Below, one piece after another: positions 40,476 through 51,500 of a stretch of DNA of 64,000 nt (its first letter is position 1; each line of letters starts with the position of its first letter). Source of the stretch: Circinella minor (taxonomy: Eukaryota > Mucoromycota > Mucoromycetes > Mucorales > Lichtheimiaceae). A model generated the notes under the pieces. The model searched no databases, had not been told where the DNA came from, and saw nothing but the letters and a program-made list of their open reading frames with translations. The stretch is taken from NCBI GenBank assembly GCA_016758965.1, contig JAEPRB010000060.1, positions 1 through 64,000 of the forward strand. The letters run 5' to 3'. The position numbers and the translations under genes are program-made.

Positions 40476-40908
40476 TGTAACGTCTCTACCGCTACCCTTA
40501 TTTTATTTTCACTTCACATAGATTATCACTATTATTACCGTTATTGCTATTATTGGTTATTCATATTATTGATATTGTTCTCTTTTATTATCACATATTC
40601 CGACCATAGCTCTTAGTATAGTATAGTTACCACATATACACAATTTGATTGGACCTAGCTTATGCATTTTTGTGCAAAAGCAATCATACATTTATGCTTT
40701 TGCACTCTTCAGTAAAAGCTATTGAACATTTCTACAATTACTAATCAATATAAATAGCAACCATTTCTTCACCAAGATCTTTTCTTCAGTTATATAGTAA
40801 TATCTTTACTTAATTTTATCAGTCTTCTTTCAGATAGATCATCTTTCATAAATAAATCTTTTATACTGATTTCCTTTTTATAATTTTTATCAAGGCTGGA
40901 TTCCGACA
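40476..40908. mobile_element. Candidate solo LTR (433 bp)
   Basis: Starts TGTAACG and ends TTCCGACA, giving the TGT...ACA termini typical of LTRs. It is flanked by TACAT (40471-40475) and TACAA (40909-40913), a 5-bp target duplication with one mismatch. A TATA box TATAAATAG sits at 40749-40757, about two thirds along, as expected at the end of U3. No primer-binding site or retroelement coding region adjoins, so a solo LTR fits best. It was identified by structure only. Confidence 0.45.
40749..40757 (+). promoter_or_regulatory. TATA box inside LTR candidate
   Basis: TATAAATAG followed by a pyrimidine-rich CATTTCTTC segment, a plausible U3/R promoter on the plus strand. Confidence 0.45.
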
Positions 40909-41162
40909 TACAATTCCTGGGATATTAGAACTCCCACATACCATTAATCATAATTATAACTTTTAAACTAATTTATTAGCATAATTTATCTCACTATCAT
41001 ATAACAGCACTGGATGCTTTAACATAACATAAAATTCGTCCTGGTCTAGACCTGTTAATAGCAAATCCTATATTTACAAAATTAGCCACTGTCAAACACA
41101 AGTCTATGTATAAAAATACAAGAAAATTGAATTACCGTGAATTTGAAATGAGATGGAAGACT

Positions 41163-43560
41163 TCAGGAGGTGCGAGTCAATATGTGATTAATGATTTTGT
41201 CTATAAACGAACCTCTGAAGCTCCCTTCCAAAATACCGGATGGTATTGCTGCGTTGGATTCCTTGATCGCTTTACCAATGGCTGAACACACACTGGAGCG
41301 CACTTTAATGGTTGTATTCAAATCGCCACATTGACCCGATATCATGTCCCAGAGACGTTTTATGACATTTGAGCCAACTAAATGAAGCTCATCAAGACCA
41401 AAGAACGAGTATCCATGAAAGGACTTCAACGTTGCAAATTAATTCTTTTTGACAATACCAAAATCCTAAAAGGTAAATCAAATAAAAAAAAATGAGTGGA
41501 ATGTATATAGCGAATATAACGATATGGAATATAAAAGATGTTGATTTAATACCTTATCGCCATTTTTGAATTCATCATCCTTCCTTGCAGTAGACATGTT
41601 GTTTGTCCATGTGTAATAACGGCCATATCCTTTACCAGCTGGACCAATCTCCCTTACTGTTTTGATGTGACATTGACGGCAACCATAATCAGAATTGTGA
41701 CCTTTATGATGTATAAGTTCCTGAACACCAATAATATCACCAGATGCAAGTAGTAGATGTACTTTGAAGTTGAACAACCCATCTTCACAAATGACTTTCA
41801 ATCCTCCATCTTCAAGAATACGGAGTTTGTTTAATAATGGTGTCAAAAACGAAAATAGATCGCCGTTATGATCTCCTGGTATAATCGCAACCTGGAGCAT
41901 ATTTTTTGTGCGGTAACTGTGAATAAAGATAAGTAAATGAATTGTTGAAGTAGTATAGTAATAAAGATAGTACTAATAATAATATCTTACCGTTCCATTG
42001 GTGGCAGGCTTAGAAGTACGACATGTACGATTGTCATCTTTGCATCTCCTCCTTTGAACGGTGCAAATCCATCGACAAACAATGATATTGCTATGGTATC
42101 CTGTTCATTTTGGAATATGGTCGATTTCAATTTTTTATATACTGACCCATCAAAAATGTCGTTCATTTGTCCAGGTTCCGGTTCATGAACATCTTGTATC
42201 ATTTCGCGGGTCTCCTTATCTGCAATAAGGTTCGACAACTGTCGACCGAGAGGGAAATAAGACATCGTTTCGACCGGCTTTCCGTTACTCTTGAATTGTT
42301 GTTCACCACAGCTACATTCATCATTCAAGACTTGAGGAAACAAACGGCAGCGTTTTGGGCATATCCAGTATACAGTTTCATCAAGTTGAAATAGTTTACC
42401 CAATCTGTTTTCGGATGTTTTAGGCGAGAGCAATGGTTTTTTGCCTAAAATATGATTTTGTACATTATCAGTTATTAGTAAGTTATTGATCATACAGTTG
42501 AATAATTACTCTTTTATGTTGAATGCTTACCAAGCTCATCTTGAATAATCCACTTGTTAAATAACGAGATGAGTTCATCACAGGAATCACTGTTAACATT
42601 GTTACCTTGTGCCCACCACCTTAACATTACCGATCTTTCTGAATTAACAATAATGCAAGTCAACAAAGAATCGAAATATGTATTCCATAGCTCAGTTTCA
42701 CTGATGGTGGTCACATCATTTATAGGATTTTTAGGTAATTTTTGAATCCTAAGGTGAAGGTAAGAAGATGAGAAGGTGAGAAGGTGAAAAAGAAGAATGG
42801 TATTTAATGAGAAGAAACACTTACATCATAGTGAGACCCGTTACCATTCTCTGTTTTTCATATGGCATTTCTGCTGCTATTCGTAATAATCCGGTCGTGC
42901 TTGACAGTACTGACGTGTTGCTGGAGTCTAGGTTCATAACGTTTTCGACGATACTCATAAATTCTAATGTAGTAAACTTTATAACTGGAGATTCAATTTC
43001 TTCTTGAATTCATCATGTATATTAGCTAACAAAGAATCAGTGAGAACTGAACGCATCAATCGACTGTACTGGATTGGTTGTAGCAAGAGGATATTATTCA
43101 ATGACAATAACTCCTGTACATGTGTTTCTATCTGAAGAGTCTGGTTGGTTTGTAACATAGGTTTCACTTCGGTTTTAAAGGTTTGGAAACAATCTTGAAT
43201 ATTATCAATGAGTCTTCTTCTATTTTTTCGTGACGTGTATGTTCCGGTGTACTTTTGGCGTCAGGTATAACTTCTCCTGTTCTTGGTTGATTTTGCTCTG
43301 ACTGTGTTTCATCACCATTTCTTAATTCATTAGCTTCTGCTTTTTATTTGCTTTGTCTTTACCTTCTGCTCTTGAAAAGGATTCTTGAAAATCATTGAGG
43401 GAATGAACATTGGAATAATAACCATAAATAGCGGCAGGCCCATCACCATAATCGCTTGTTATTTCGTCAACTTCATAACGAGACTTGACGAGACTTGAAT
43501 AGAAGTCCTACTTCCTAAATGATGTAAGCTACAATGACATAGAATCATGTATTTTAATTC
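41163..43560 (-). pseudogene. Decayed Tnp2/CACTA-like transposase
   Basis: Minus-strand remnant with splice sites still usable. Coding blocks are about 43560-42825, 42748-42531, 42444-41991, 41916-41553 and 41465-41163. Recognisable parts are KNPINDVTTISETELWNTYF, WICPKRCRLFP with a CSCGEQQF cysteine pair, FVDGFAPFKGGDAKMTIVHV, LSLPPMERY, VAIIPGDHNGDL, GCRQCHIKTVREIGPAGKG and SFHGYSFFGLDELHLVG. These resemble the plant-like Tnp2 transposase family found in fungal CACTA-type elements. It is broken by several frame changes in the first block, an in-frame TAA at 41439-41441, and loss of the C-terminus after LEGSFRGSF. A 10-bp tandem duplication lies near 43476-43496. Family assignment is from memory of motif style. 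Confidence 0.75.
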
Positions 43561-44117
43561 ATATAATATTTCGTCGTTTCTCCTTCCAGTAATCTTTGTA
43601 GTCAACCGATGATTTGAATGTTGCTAATTCTCGTGTCAATTTTGGGGATTTCACATTATCAAACATATATTTCTGTAAGATAGTGTTATATCTGCGTGAA
43701 GCTTATCATCAAAAAAGGCTTTTGCTGTTGTTCTTTTTGTACCATTTTACATCATCGAGGGGCTGCATTTTTATGTTTAGGTGTTTTCAAATTCCGCGAG
43801 TCGTTCAACGACAATTTTATTTCTGTAGTTTGTGGTTGTGTACGTATAGAATTATACGGTGAAAATTTGTTATTTTATTTAAAGTCTCTTGTTAAACACA
43901 GCGCCAAGTTTGGCATATTTGTTTGAGACAGCTCATACACGTATGTAAGAAAAATAAAAACCCTGTTGGTATGGCAGGGAAAAAGACAGAGGAAGAAAGA
44001 AAAAGGTACTGGAGAGGGATTGGATAGGTTCAGAAGAAAAAGATGTTACAGGTTTGCTACTGGCAGGTGCGTTCGTATAGAATTATACAGGATTTTGCAT
44101 TCATTTCCGGACACAAC
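43561..44117. other. Spacer between transposase remnant and foldback element
   Basis: About 0.55 kb without a recognised gene. The near-palindromic word GTATAGAATTATAC occurs at about 43845 and again at about 44076, each time preceded by a GTG/CG-rich segment. This suggests a short transposon-derived repeat. Confidence 0.4.
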
Positions 44118-44407
44118 CCTCAATTTTTTCGCTTATGATATGTGATTTTGTTCGCTTATAATACGTATATAATTTTCTTACTTATGAAGTCTAAGAGATT
44201 CGCTTGTGAAGATTAGAGATTTACACAAATGATAGGGTGAGTTTTTCGCAATTAATATCATTTTTTTTTCGTATTTGCTACGCCTGCTTTTATGAGATTA
44301 ACCAAGCAAGTATCATCTATCATAAGCGAAAAATATGACATATCATGAGCGAAAAAAATTGACATCATAAGCGAACAAAGTTACTCTTATAAGCGAAAAA
44401 ACTCAGG
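44118..44407. mobile_element. Foldback (MITE-like) element with 22-bp iterons
   Basis: 290 bp. The terminal inverted repeat is CCTCAATTTTTTCGCTTAT at the left; the right end, reverse-complemented, matches 17 of 19 bases. Each arm carries four copies of TTCGCTTATRA (one degenerate): on the left at 44128, 44151, about 44177 and 44199; on the right, inverted, ending at 44397, 44375, 44353 and 44330. Spacing is 22-26 bp, mostly 22-23. No target duplication is visible. It contains no gene. It lies about 0.55 kb beyond the transposase remnant and may be its terminal/subterminal region or an independent non-autonomous element. Confidence 0.7.
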
Positions 44408-45220
44408 ATACTACCCCCCCCGACATTTACTATATTGCGAATGTCTCCAGAGATGGGTTTCAAGAGAGCACTTACTCACTACTTTCAAATGTCAAGTTTT
44501 AAAATTGACTTCAATAATTTGAAGTCAAGAACGTTGAAAAACAAAGCCGAGTATTAAGCATCCTGATAACATTAACACACTGTTATTCTAAGGGTAAATT
44601 GCGCCTGATAACGCTTTTTTTTTGAACTTTGTAAACATAGGATTTGCTATGACATTTTTTTCCTAACAAGACCGGATCATGACGTGCTTTATGTTATGTC
44701 TACATATTTCTAAAATTTCTCATGTACTCTTTATGTACACTATATGTTATCACCAAACAGCTATCAACTATTGGTCCCATCTCTCTCTCTCACACGCCTC
44801 ACTATCATTGAATCTCCTTTGCTATTATCAAATTTTCACATGTTAACAACCTTAGACATCAACCCAGAAATAAAAAGAACTATTATAACTTTATATGCAT
44901 TAGTTTTAAAAAAGAAAAGAAAGAGAAAAAAAAACAAAAAAAGGAAGATGTTATTATTTTGTATATTTATGATGAATGAATATCGAAAGATGAAAACATA
45001 AAAGTGACAGAGAATATATTTTTTTCTTCTTTTTGAAATGATATATATATATATGTATGTATAAATAAACAAAATAATTATATATATGTACCGATAAAAA
45101 TGTGGGTCGATGGATATGGTAAGGGTATAATAGTAATAATAACTGGATATTTCTTCTAGGTCATATCATTGTCGTTGTCGCTAGTCGTCATCTTTCACGC
45201 AAAAAGTATTATTGCTGTTA
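44408..45220. other. Spacer, no gene seen
   Basis: About 0.8 kb between the foldback element and the 3' end of the next minus-strand gene. A small CT/TC tract lies near 44781-44792 and A-rich stretches near 44905-44945. No feature is supported. Confidence 0.5.
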
Positions 45221-45715
45221 CTATTGTTGTTGTTTTTGTTGCTGCTGAGAACGATTGGTATGAATATAATCATTTAAATATTCTGTTACAGCCGTGACTA
45301 AATCATGAAATCTGTCACTATCAATCTGATTAAAAGGCCATGATTCGCGCTTTTCTTGCTCAAACTCGGCCAAATGTATCAACTGGACCTTAACTTGGTC
45401 CAAGATCGAAACCCAGTCTACCATCCGTAATCCTCGATTTTTTGTTTTCTGCCATAGTTGGCTCGGTGCTGTTTTTCGTACTAAATCGTCAAATACAGTA
45501 ACAGCAATGAAAAAACAAAATAATGTTGTAACTGTGCAAAAGGCAAGAATACTAATTGTCATGTAAGAGGTAAGCGTTACAACTGTATGTCGTAGTTCAC
45601 CAGGACCTGTTCGAGTAGTTAACAGTGTTTGAAGCCACAACCGAATAGAAGGAATGTTGGTTCCTTGATTACTATTTGAAACAGCTGTCGATGAAGGTGT
45701 TGATGGTAATGTCAT
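45221..45715 (-). CDS. Small putative membrane protein, unknown function
   Basis: Single exon, 164 residues, stop TAG at 45221-45223. An N-terminal S/T-rich stretch and WLQTLLTTRTGPGELRHTVV precede one long hydrophobic stretch at about residues 47-75 (TISILAFCTVTTLFCFFIAV), long enough for one span or a hairpin. The soluble C-terminal half is amphipathic and charged (LVRKTAPSQLWQKTKN, LDQVKVQLIHLAEFEQEKRE), then NDYIHTNRSQQQQ. The balanced composition supports a real gene. I recognise no family. It lies upstream of, and in the same direction as, nothing obviously related. Confidence 0.6.
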   Translation of the reverse strand: MTLPSTPSSTAVSNSNQGTNIPSIRLWLQTLLTTRTGPGELRHTVVTLTSYMTISILAFCTVTTLFCFFIAVTVFDDLVRKTAPSQLWQKTKNRGLRMVDWVSILDQVKVQLIHLAEFEQEKRESWPFNQIDSDRFHDLVTAVTEYLNDYIHTNRSQQQQKQQQ

Positions 45716-46125
45716 TTTTTTCTTCTTCTAATGAGTTAAAAAAAAAGGTGGTCGAGAGGGAAGAGAGAAAGAGAGAATGTGGGAGACGATCCGTAAAACG
45801 TGTAAAAAATAATAATAAGGTAATATTAAAATAGTAATTGAATAATAAGACAGGTGAAAAAAAAAAGGAAAGGTCACGAGCAACCCCAAATATATTTTTT
45901 AGCTTTTCACAGTTGACTGTTTTAAAGAAAAATGTAAGCTGTACATATATTATTATTTATTTATTGTATTCGATTGTTGTTTATGCGTAGCAATAACCCA
46001 ATCTAAGAAGGGCAAAAAGAAGAAACAATTATGACATAAGTATATATATTGAAAAGAAGTAATAAGAAAGAAGGCGAGGGAAGAGTACATAGTGTATGAT
46101 AATATTGTGATATCGATTTATTGTA
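45716..46125. other. Short intergenic region
   Basis: 410 nt between two minus-strand genes: promoter of the small membrane protein and 3' UTR of the succinyl-CoA ligase gene. No distinct motif is seen. Confidence 0.5.
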
Positions 46126-46445
46126 TTATTGTTTTTCGATTAAACCAGCCTTGATCATTTCCTGAGTAAAATAATAATAACATTAGCATATGAAAAGCAT
46201 CGATAAATCTTTCGTATTACAAAGAGAAAACCCGAATGACAAAAAAAAAACCCGACTTACTTGTTGTAAAGTAACTCCCACATGTGGTAAAGCCTGTGCC
46301 ATCACTACACCTGCATCTCTTAAAGCATTTATTTTATCCGTTGCATTTCCTTTGCCACTACTCGATACAATTGCACCAGCATGACCTATTATAATGTATC
46401 ATCAGTATGTTGTTATTTTTCCATTATATCATACTATATATGCTA

Positions 46446-46487
<42 letters not shown>

Positions 46488-47859
46488 CAAAATAGCTTAC
46501 CCATACGACGATCGGGAGGAGCAGTCAAACCAGCAATGAATGAAACGACAGGCTTAGGATTTTCTCTTGAAAAATTATATTGCTTCAAGAATTCCGCAGC
46601 TTCTTCTTCTGCAGTGCCACCAATTTCACCAATCATAACAATACCTAATAGTAATGATACGACAATTAGTTTAAAACTTAATCATATACACACATATATA
46701 TAGACTAACTCTGGCACTTTCTTAAAGGTTTTTGATTTGTGTGACTTTCCACTCTCTATTCACATAAAAAATATACCCAAACAGCCATCAATAGTTATTC
46801 ATATTGTACCTTCAGTTTTGTCATCATCCAAAAAAATTTTCAGGGCATCAATAAAATTGGTCCCGTTGATAGGATCACCTCCCACACCAACACATAAAGT
46901 TTGCCCCATCCCTAATAATGTAAGTTGTTGTACTGCTTCATACGACAAAGTACCAGATCGTGAAACGACACCAATATTACCAGGACTATAAATACGATTG
47001 GGCATAATGCCGATCTTACAGCCAGCCAAAGGTGATACAATGCCGGGGGAATTAGGTCCTACTAAACGCGACTTGCTTTGACTCAATAATGCCGCCTTGA
47101 CGCGCGCCATATCAGTGAATGGAATACCTTCAGTGACGGATACAATTAAAGGGATTTCAGCTTCGATAGCCTCCATAAATGCATCAGCTGCGCCGTTAAG
47201 AGGTACATAGACAACTGTGGCATCTGGTTTCAAGACTTCGGCAGCCTATAAGAGTTTTATATTCTGTAATCAATATCAGAAATTTCTTCTTTATCTCATT
47301 CACTTTCTTATGCAACAATAAACGCCTATTTCTATTCTTTTAACTAATTCCTCTACCTCGCGCACACTACCAACAACAGGTTGGTCTAAATGAGTAGTTC
47401 CGGCCTTTCGGGCAGAGACACTACCGACGAATTTTGTACCAAACTTGATTGCTTCTTGCATTTGTGCAGTGCCCTTTTTTTGTTTTTGTTTAATTGGATT
47501 AGTTTTCGAGAACAAGCAAAATAATTATATAATTTTTGACATATGGATCTAAACTACTCCTTTCTTTTTGTAATTGTATATGTATATACCTGTTTACCAG
47601 TGCCTTGACACATAACACGAGTATTTGCATGAAGTTTGAGGTTTTGGATGGTAGATTCATATCCGCTATTGATAGTAAAGGCGTTTCGACAAGCAGCTAT
47701 AACAAAGAAAAAAAAATAAGAAATGAAGTGAATAAAAAGGGGTTTTGCTGAATACAACTACATGAAAAAAAAATAAGCAAAACATCAAAACATACTTGCT
47801 GCTTGGCTGGTAGCACGCATAACTGCTGCTGCTGCTGATTTACTACTGGAACCGATCAT
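46126..47859 (-). CDS. Succinyl-CoA ligase alpha subunit-like protein, mitochondrial
   Basis: Seven exons, 5' to 3': 47859-47796, 47696-47590, 47473-47357, 47245-46810, 46644-46501, 46385-46261 and 46161-46126, giving 342 residues. A mitochondrial-type N-terminus ([17 protein letters not shown]) is followed by the CoA-binding Rossmann fold ([17 protein letters not shown]), [73 protein letters not shown] and the phospho-histidine segment [12 protein letters not shown]. The enzyme converts succinyl-CoA to succinate with NTP formation in the TCA cycle. Oddities: the usual QGFTGKQG loop lacks the Phe, and the usual GPNCPG has Ser for Cys. It could therefore be a divergent paralog rather than the main Lsc1. 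Confidence 0.88.
46448..46487. repeat. T40 homopolymer inside an intron
   Basis: A 40-T run (poly-A in the sense of the gene) within intron 46386-46500 of the succinyl-CoA ligase alpha gene. Confidence 0.85.
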
Positions 47860-48380
47860 TTTTTAATGTTTTAGATGTTTTTGATTTTTTAATTTTTATT
47901 ATAGGACTCAAAAGAAAGAAAGAAAAAATAGGAAAGTAAAGGTGGAAAAACAAAAAGATCATGCTTATTTATTTAAGCTTTTTTTCTTTATTCGTAAGCA
48001 AGCTTTTTTGATGATGTGTCGTGTGAACTCCAAACGACCTTTTTTTTTTATCTTGACCTCCGCTCGATTTGGTTGTTTATGCAACAAATGTAAAGAAGTT
48101 AACGATTCTTGCCCTGGGAACGAAGTTATTTGAAGCAGCACAATAACAATAATAATATATAACTTTCTCCTTTGGGACATCGTTTTCTAAAACGTCAATG
48201 CCCCTAAATTCGGAACTTAACGGAAAAATAATGGAAAAACATTTTCCGTTGCTTTACATTTTTGCTAATCAGTGAAAAATATTAAATGAACAGAAAAATT
48301 GTAACCTCTCTTCTATATTATTATATCATTAATATCATCTTATACTATAGCCATTACTTTTTTTTGTAACATAAATAATT
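47860..48380. other. Promoter/3' spacer between LSC-like and JJJ1 genes
   Basis: About 0.5 kb: upstream region of the succinyl-CoA ligase alpha gene and 3' UTR of JJJ1. Small frames on both strands overlap here without motifs. No other feature is seen. Confidence 0.5.
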
Positions 48381-50596
48381 CTATCGCTTTTTATTTTTTG
48401 ATTTTAACGGAACAGCCAATGCGTGGCCCGTTTTTTTGATATGAGTAAATAATTGATTCCTTGTTGAAAAATCCTCGCCACACACATTACATAATAGTTC
48501 CTAAAAATTATAGATTTGTGGGGTTAAACAATCACACATCATAAAACTCAGTTTTTTTTTGTTGTCATGACAACCTTTTAAGAAAATTCATTAGACTTAC
48601 CGAAGCTGCTGCCTTTTCTTCCTTTTGTTTTTTCTTTTCTTTACGTTTCTCCCTTTTTGTCTTCCCAGATTCTTTAACAGGTTCTACTATTTCTTTTTCT
48701 TTTTCTTCTTCTTCTTTTCCATTTACATCTATTGTTTCTTTGTCTTCTAATTCTACTGGTGGCGTGATTGTTGTTGATGTTGCCCCAGATATTCCTTCTT
48801 CTTTTTTTCCATTTCTTCGTTTCCGCCGTGATGATTTTTCCATTTCTAACGAAGCTGTTAAAGCACTTAATTCATCCACATCTCCCATTAATGTTGGTGG
48901 TTCTTGTTGTTCTTCGATACCAAATCGTGGCGCCTTTTTCCCTTTTTTTTTCTTTTTCGATGATTTTGTAGCTGTGCGATTAAGCTCTTCTTGTTCCAAT
49001 AGATCGTCTATCTTATCAATATAATCAATATCATCAATATTCTGATCCATTTCTGATAGCAATGTTGAATCCTTTTCTTCTGCAATTACATCATCCGTCG
49101 TAGCAAAATCAAAATCCTCCTCATCTGCCATCATTTCACGTTTCATCTTTTCTGCAAGTTTTAAATGCTTTCGACTACTTTCATGACTGGTATATTGTTG
49201 TTCACTCTTGTAAAATTTATCACATACAACACAATAGAAATCAGTTTCTTCAGCTCCACTGCCATCATCCTCTTCATCATCATTATTGTCAGATCTGTCC
49301 GATAAATAACCAGCAGCTGCTAAACTGGTTTGATCAATTTTAGCCCATTCCGGTTCTTCATAAGATGCTAATTGAGCTTGTAATTCTTCTTTTTCTCGCT
49401 GTACTCGTGCCTTTTGTTCTGCTGCAGCAACTTCTCTACGTTTTTGCTCATCTTGTTGAAATTTTTTAAATCGTGGATCACGTTTTCGTACAAATGTTGC
49501 TAAACTCTTAATCAAATAAATATAAATCATTGCAAAAACAGTAAGTTTATTGATTTAAGTTATAGATATATGCACGTACATATGTTGTATATATTAGATT
49601 ATTGACTTACTCGCACAGTATCATTATATTCTTTACGAGCTACTTCTCTAGCTTTTTTGTTTTCTTTTTCCATAGCTCTACGAACAAATCGATTAGGAGC
49701 ATCTCTTAAACGCCATTTGTCCATCCACTGAAATGATTTGACACTGGTAAAATTCATCCAAGCAGCATAAAAATCGCGTGCATAAGCCCCATATCCACGG
49801 TATCCATCATTATCAGCAAAAGGAGTCTTTGAATTACCAAACATGGGATACCGAGTAAACATTTCTCCATCTTCTGGTGGATCACAATTATAAGCACTTT
49901 CTTCTTCATCAGAAAGTTTTTCAAAAAGTTTACGGTAAATTGCAAAAAAACCCTAAATTTGATATCCATAAATAATTAGTATATAGTACCAGTCAGTATA
50001 GTAATGATAAATGTTTACTCAGTGAACTGTTCTCTTCGTTTTCCGTCCAAACACCTTTTCTTTTTTTTTTCTTCCTTTTACCTTGTCATCATCCCCAAAA
50101 CCTCGAACTCCGGACATAGTAAAGTATCGCATCAAATCGTCGGAAGTAGTGCCTGCACTACTATCTTTATGTGCTGCTGCGTCGTCACCACGTAAAATAG
50201 AATCTCTATGACCGTCATACCTAGTTTCATTGGTTGATCAACAATAAGATCAAATTCATTTGGTTTTCTCTTTCTTATAAGCATGCAATGTCTGATTTTA
50301 TTTGTTCAACTCACCAAGTTCGTTCGTGTGGATCAGAAAGTACTTCATAGGCCTCCTGAATCATTGCAAATCGTTCAGTTGCTTCTTGTACTCGATCGCC
50401 ATTTTTATCTGTCACGGTATTGTGTTTTTTAATTGGGATGTTTGCGTTGCTTGATAAGTCGCTATCACGAAGAGATAAAAAGGAAAAAGTAATTACCTGG
50501 ATGCCATATTAAAGCTTGCTTTCTATAAGCTTTTTTAAGTTCTAATTCAGTCGCTGTACGCTCAACATTAAGTAAATCATAATAACAAACACGCAT
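48381..50596 (-). CDS. JJJ1: J-domain zinc-finger protein Jjj1 (DNAJC21)
   Basis: Six exons, 5' to 3': 50596-50497, 50408-50315, 50220-50082, 49952-49611, 49506-48601 and 48500-48381, giving 566 residues. The J domain at the extreme N-terminus ([16 protein letters not shown]) has the catalytic HPD in IWHPDKNGD. It is followed by the Jjj1-specific [20 protein letters not shown] region, the charged coiled region [20 protein letters not shown], a first C2H2 finger ([20 protein letters not shown]), an acidic/lysine-rich linker and a second C2H2 finger ([20 protein letters not shown]) with a basic tail. In yeast Jjj1 works with Rei1 and Hsp70 to recycle Arx1 from pre-60S particles in the cytosol. 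Domain order and length match. Confidence 0.95.
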
Positions 50597-51500
50597 GCTA
50601 TATTATGCTTTTTTTATTAGAAGTCGAGAATACAAAAAAAAAAAAAAATAGAAGCGATTCGAATTTACCCTTTTATTTCAACCTTATCTCCGCTGTACAA
50701 ATATAGCATTTATGCGCTTTTTTTTTTTTGAGATAAGTATTGGTAACCATAGAAACCAAGAGAAGATACGTCGTTTTCTTTCAAAAGAAACCAATGTTTG
50801 AGAGAAAGGTTCAATTTGAAAAAGTTGTTTGAAGGTAGTCAATAAAAGCTTCCTGTCAACAAGATAGCATACATAAGAACGAAAGCTCGAACAGGTTGAA
50901 TTTTGGTACTACTTCCGAGACAATACTGGTGACAAGAAAGTATTTGAAACTTTCATGGATAAATCGACTACATATTAGTGGTAAACACAATACTAATATG
51001 CTCTTTCTAAATTGTTTACGCTTAGAAATCTATTATTATTAAAGTCATTAATAGATGAATGAATTGCAGCTTCTACCTACTTGGATCTATTAAAATAAGA
51101 ATAATGTTTCTGCTCTTTTATTAGGCTAAATTATGTGCAGTTTATATATACCATACAAAAACGACCGATATCTTTCCATAGACAGTATAATTAATATATA
51201 TTGGCTCCTGTGTATTGCTACTATAACTTTATATATTATAACATAAATATCTAAAAGCTAAATGTCATATAATGCATCCTCTTTGAGAAAAGCACTAGGA
51301 TAAAGTTAAGATTGCCAACTGCTACTACGGTACAATGGTTAAACCTCGTCCTGGATGACAAGTATACATTTTCCGTTGCACAGTTCTTGAAGTTAATCTA
51401 CAAGCATACACCCATATATTTTTTTTCGTTTTGTATAAATAGTTACCTGGAGATCTTTATAAATCACGCGTATACATAAATTATTATTATTATTATATTT
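50597..51500. other. JJJ1 upstream region
   Basis: About 0.9 kb containing the JJJ1 promoter at its left edge and otherwise unassigned sequence up to the MITE. No coding evidence is seen. Confidence 0.5.
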
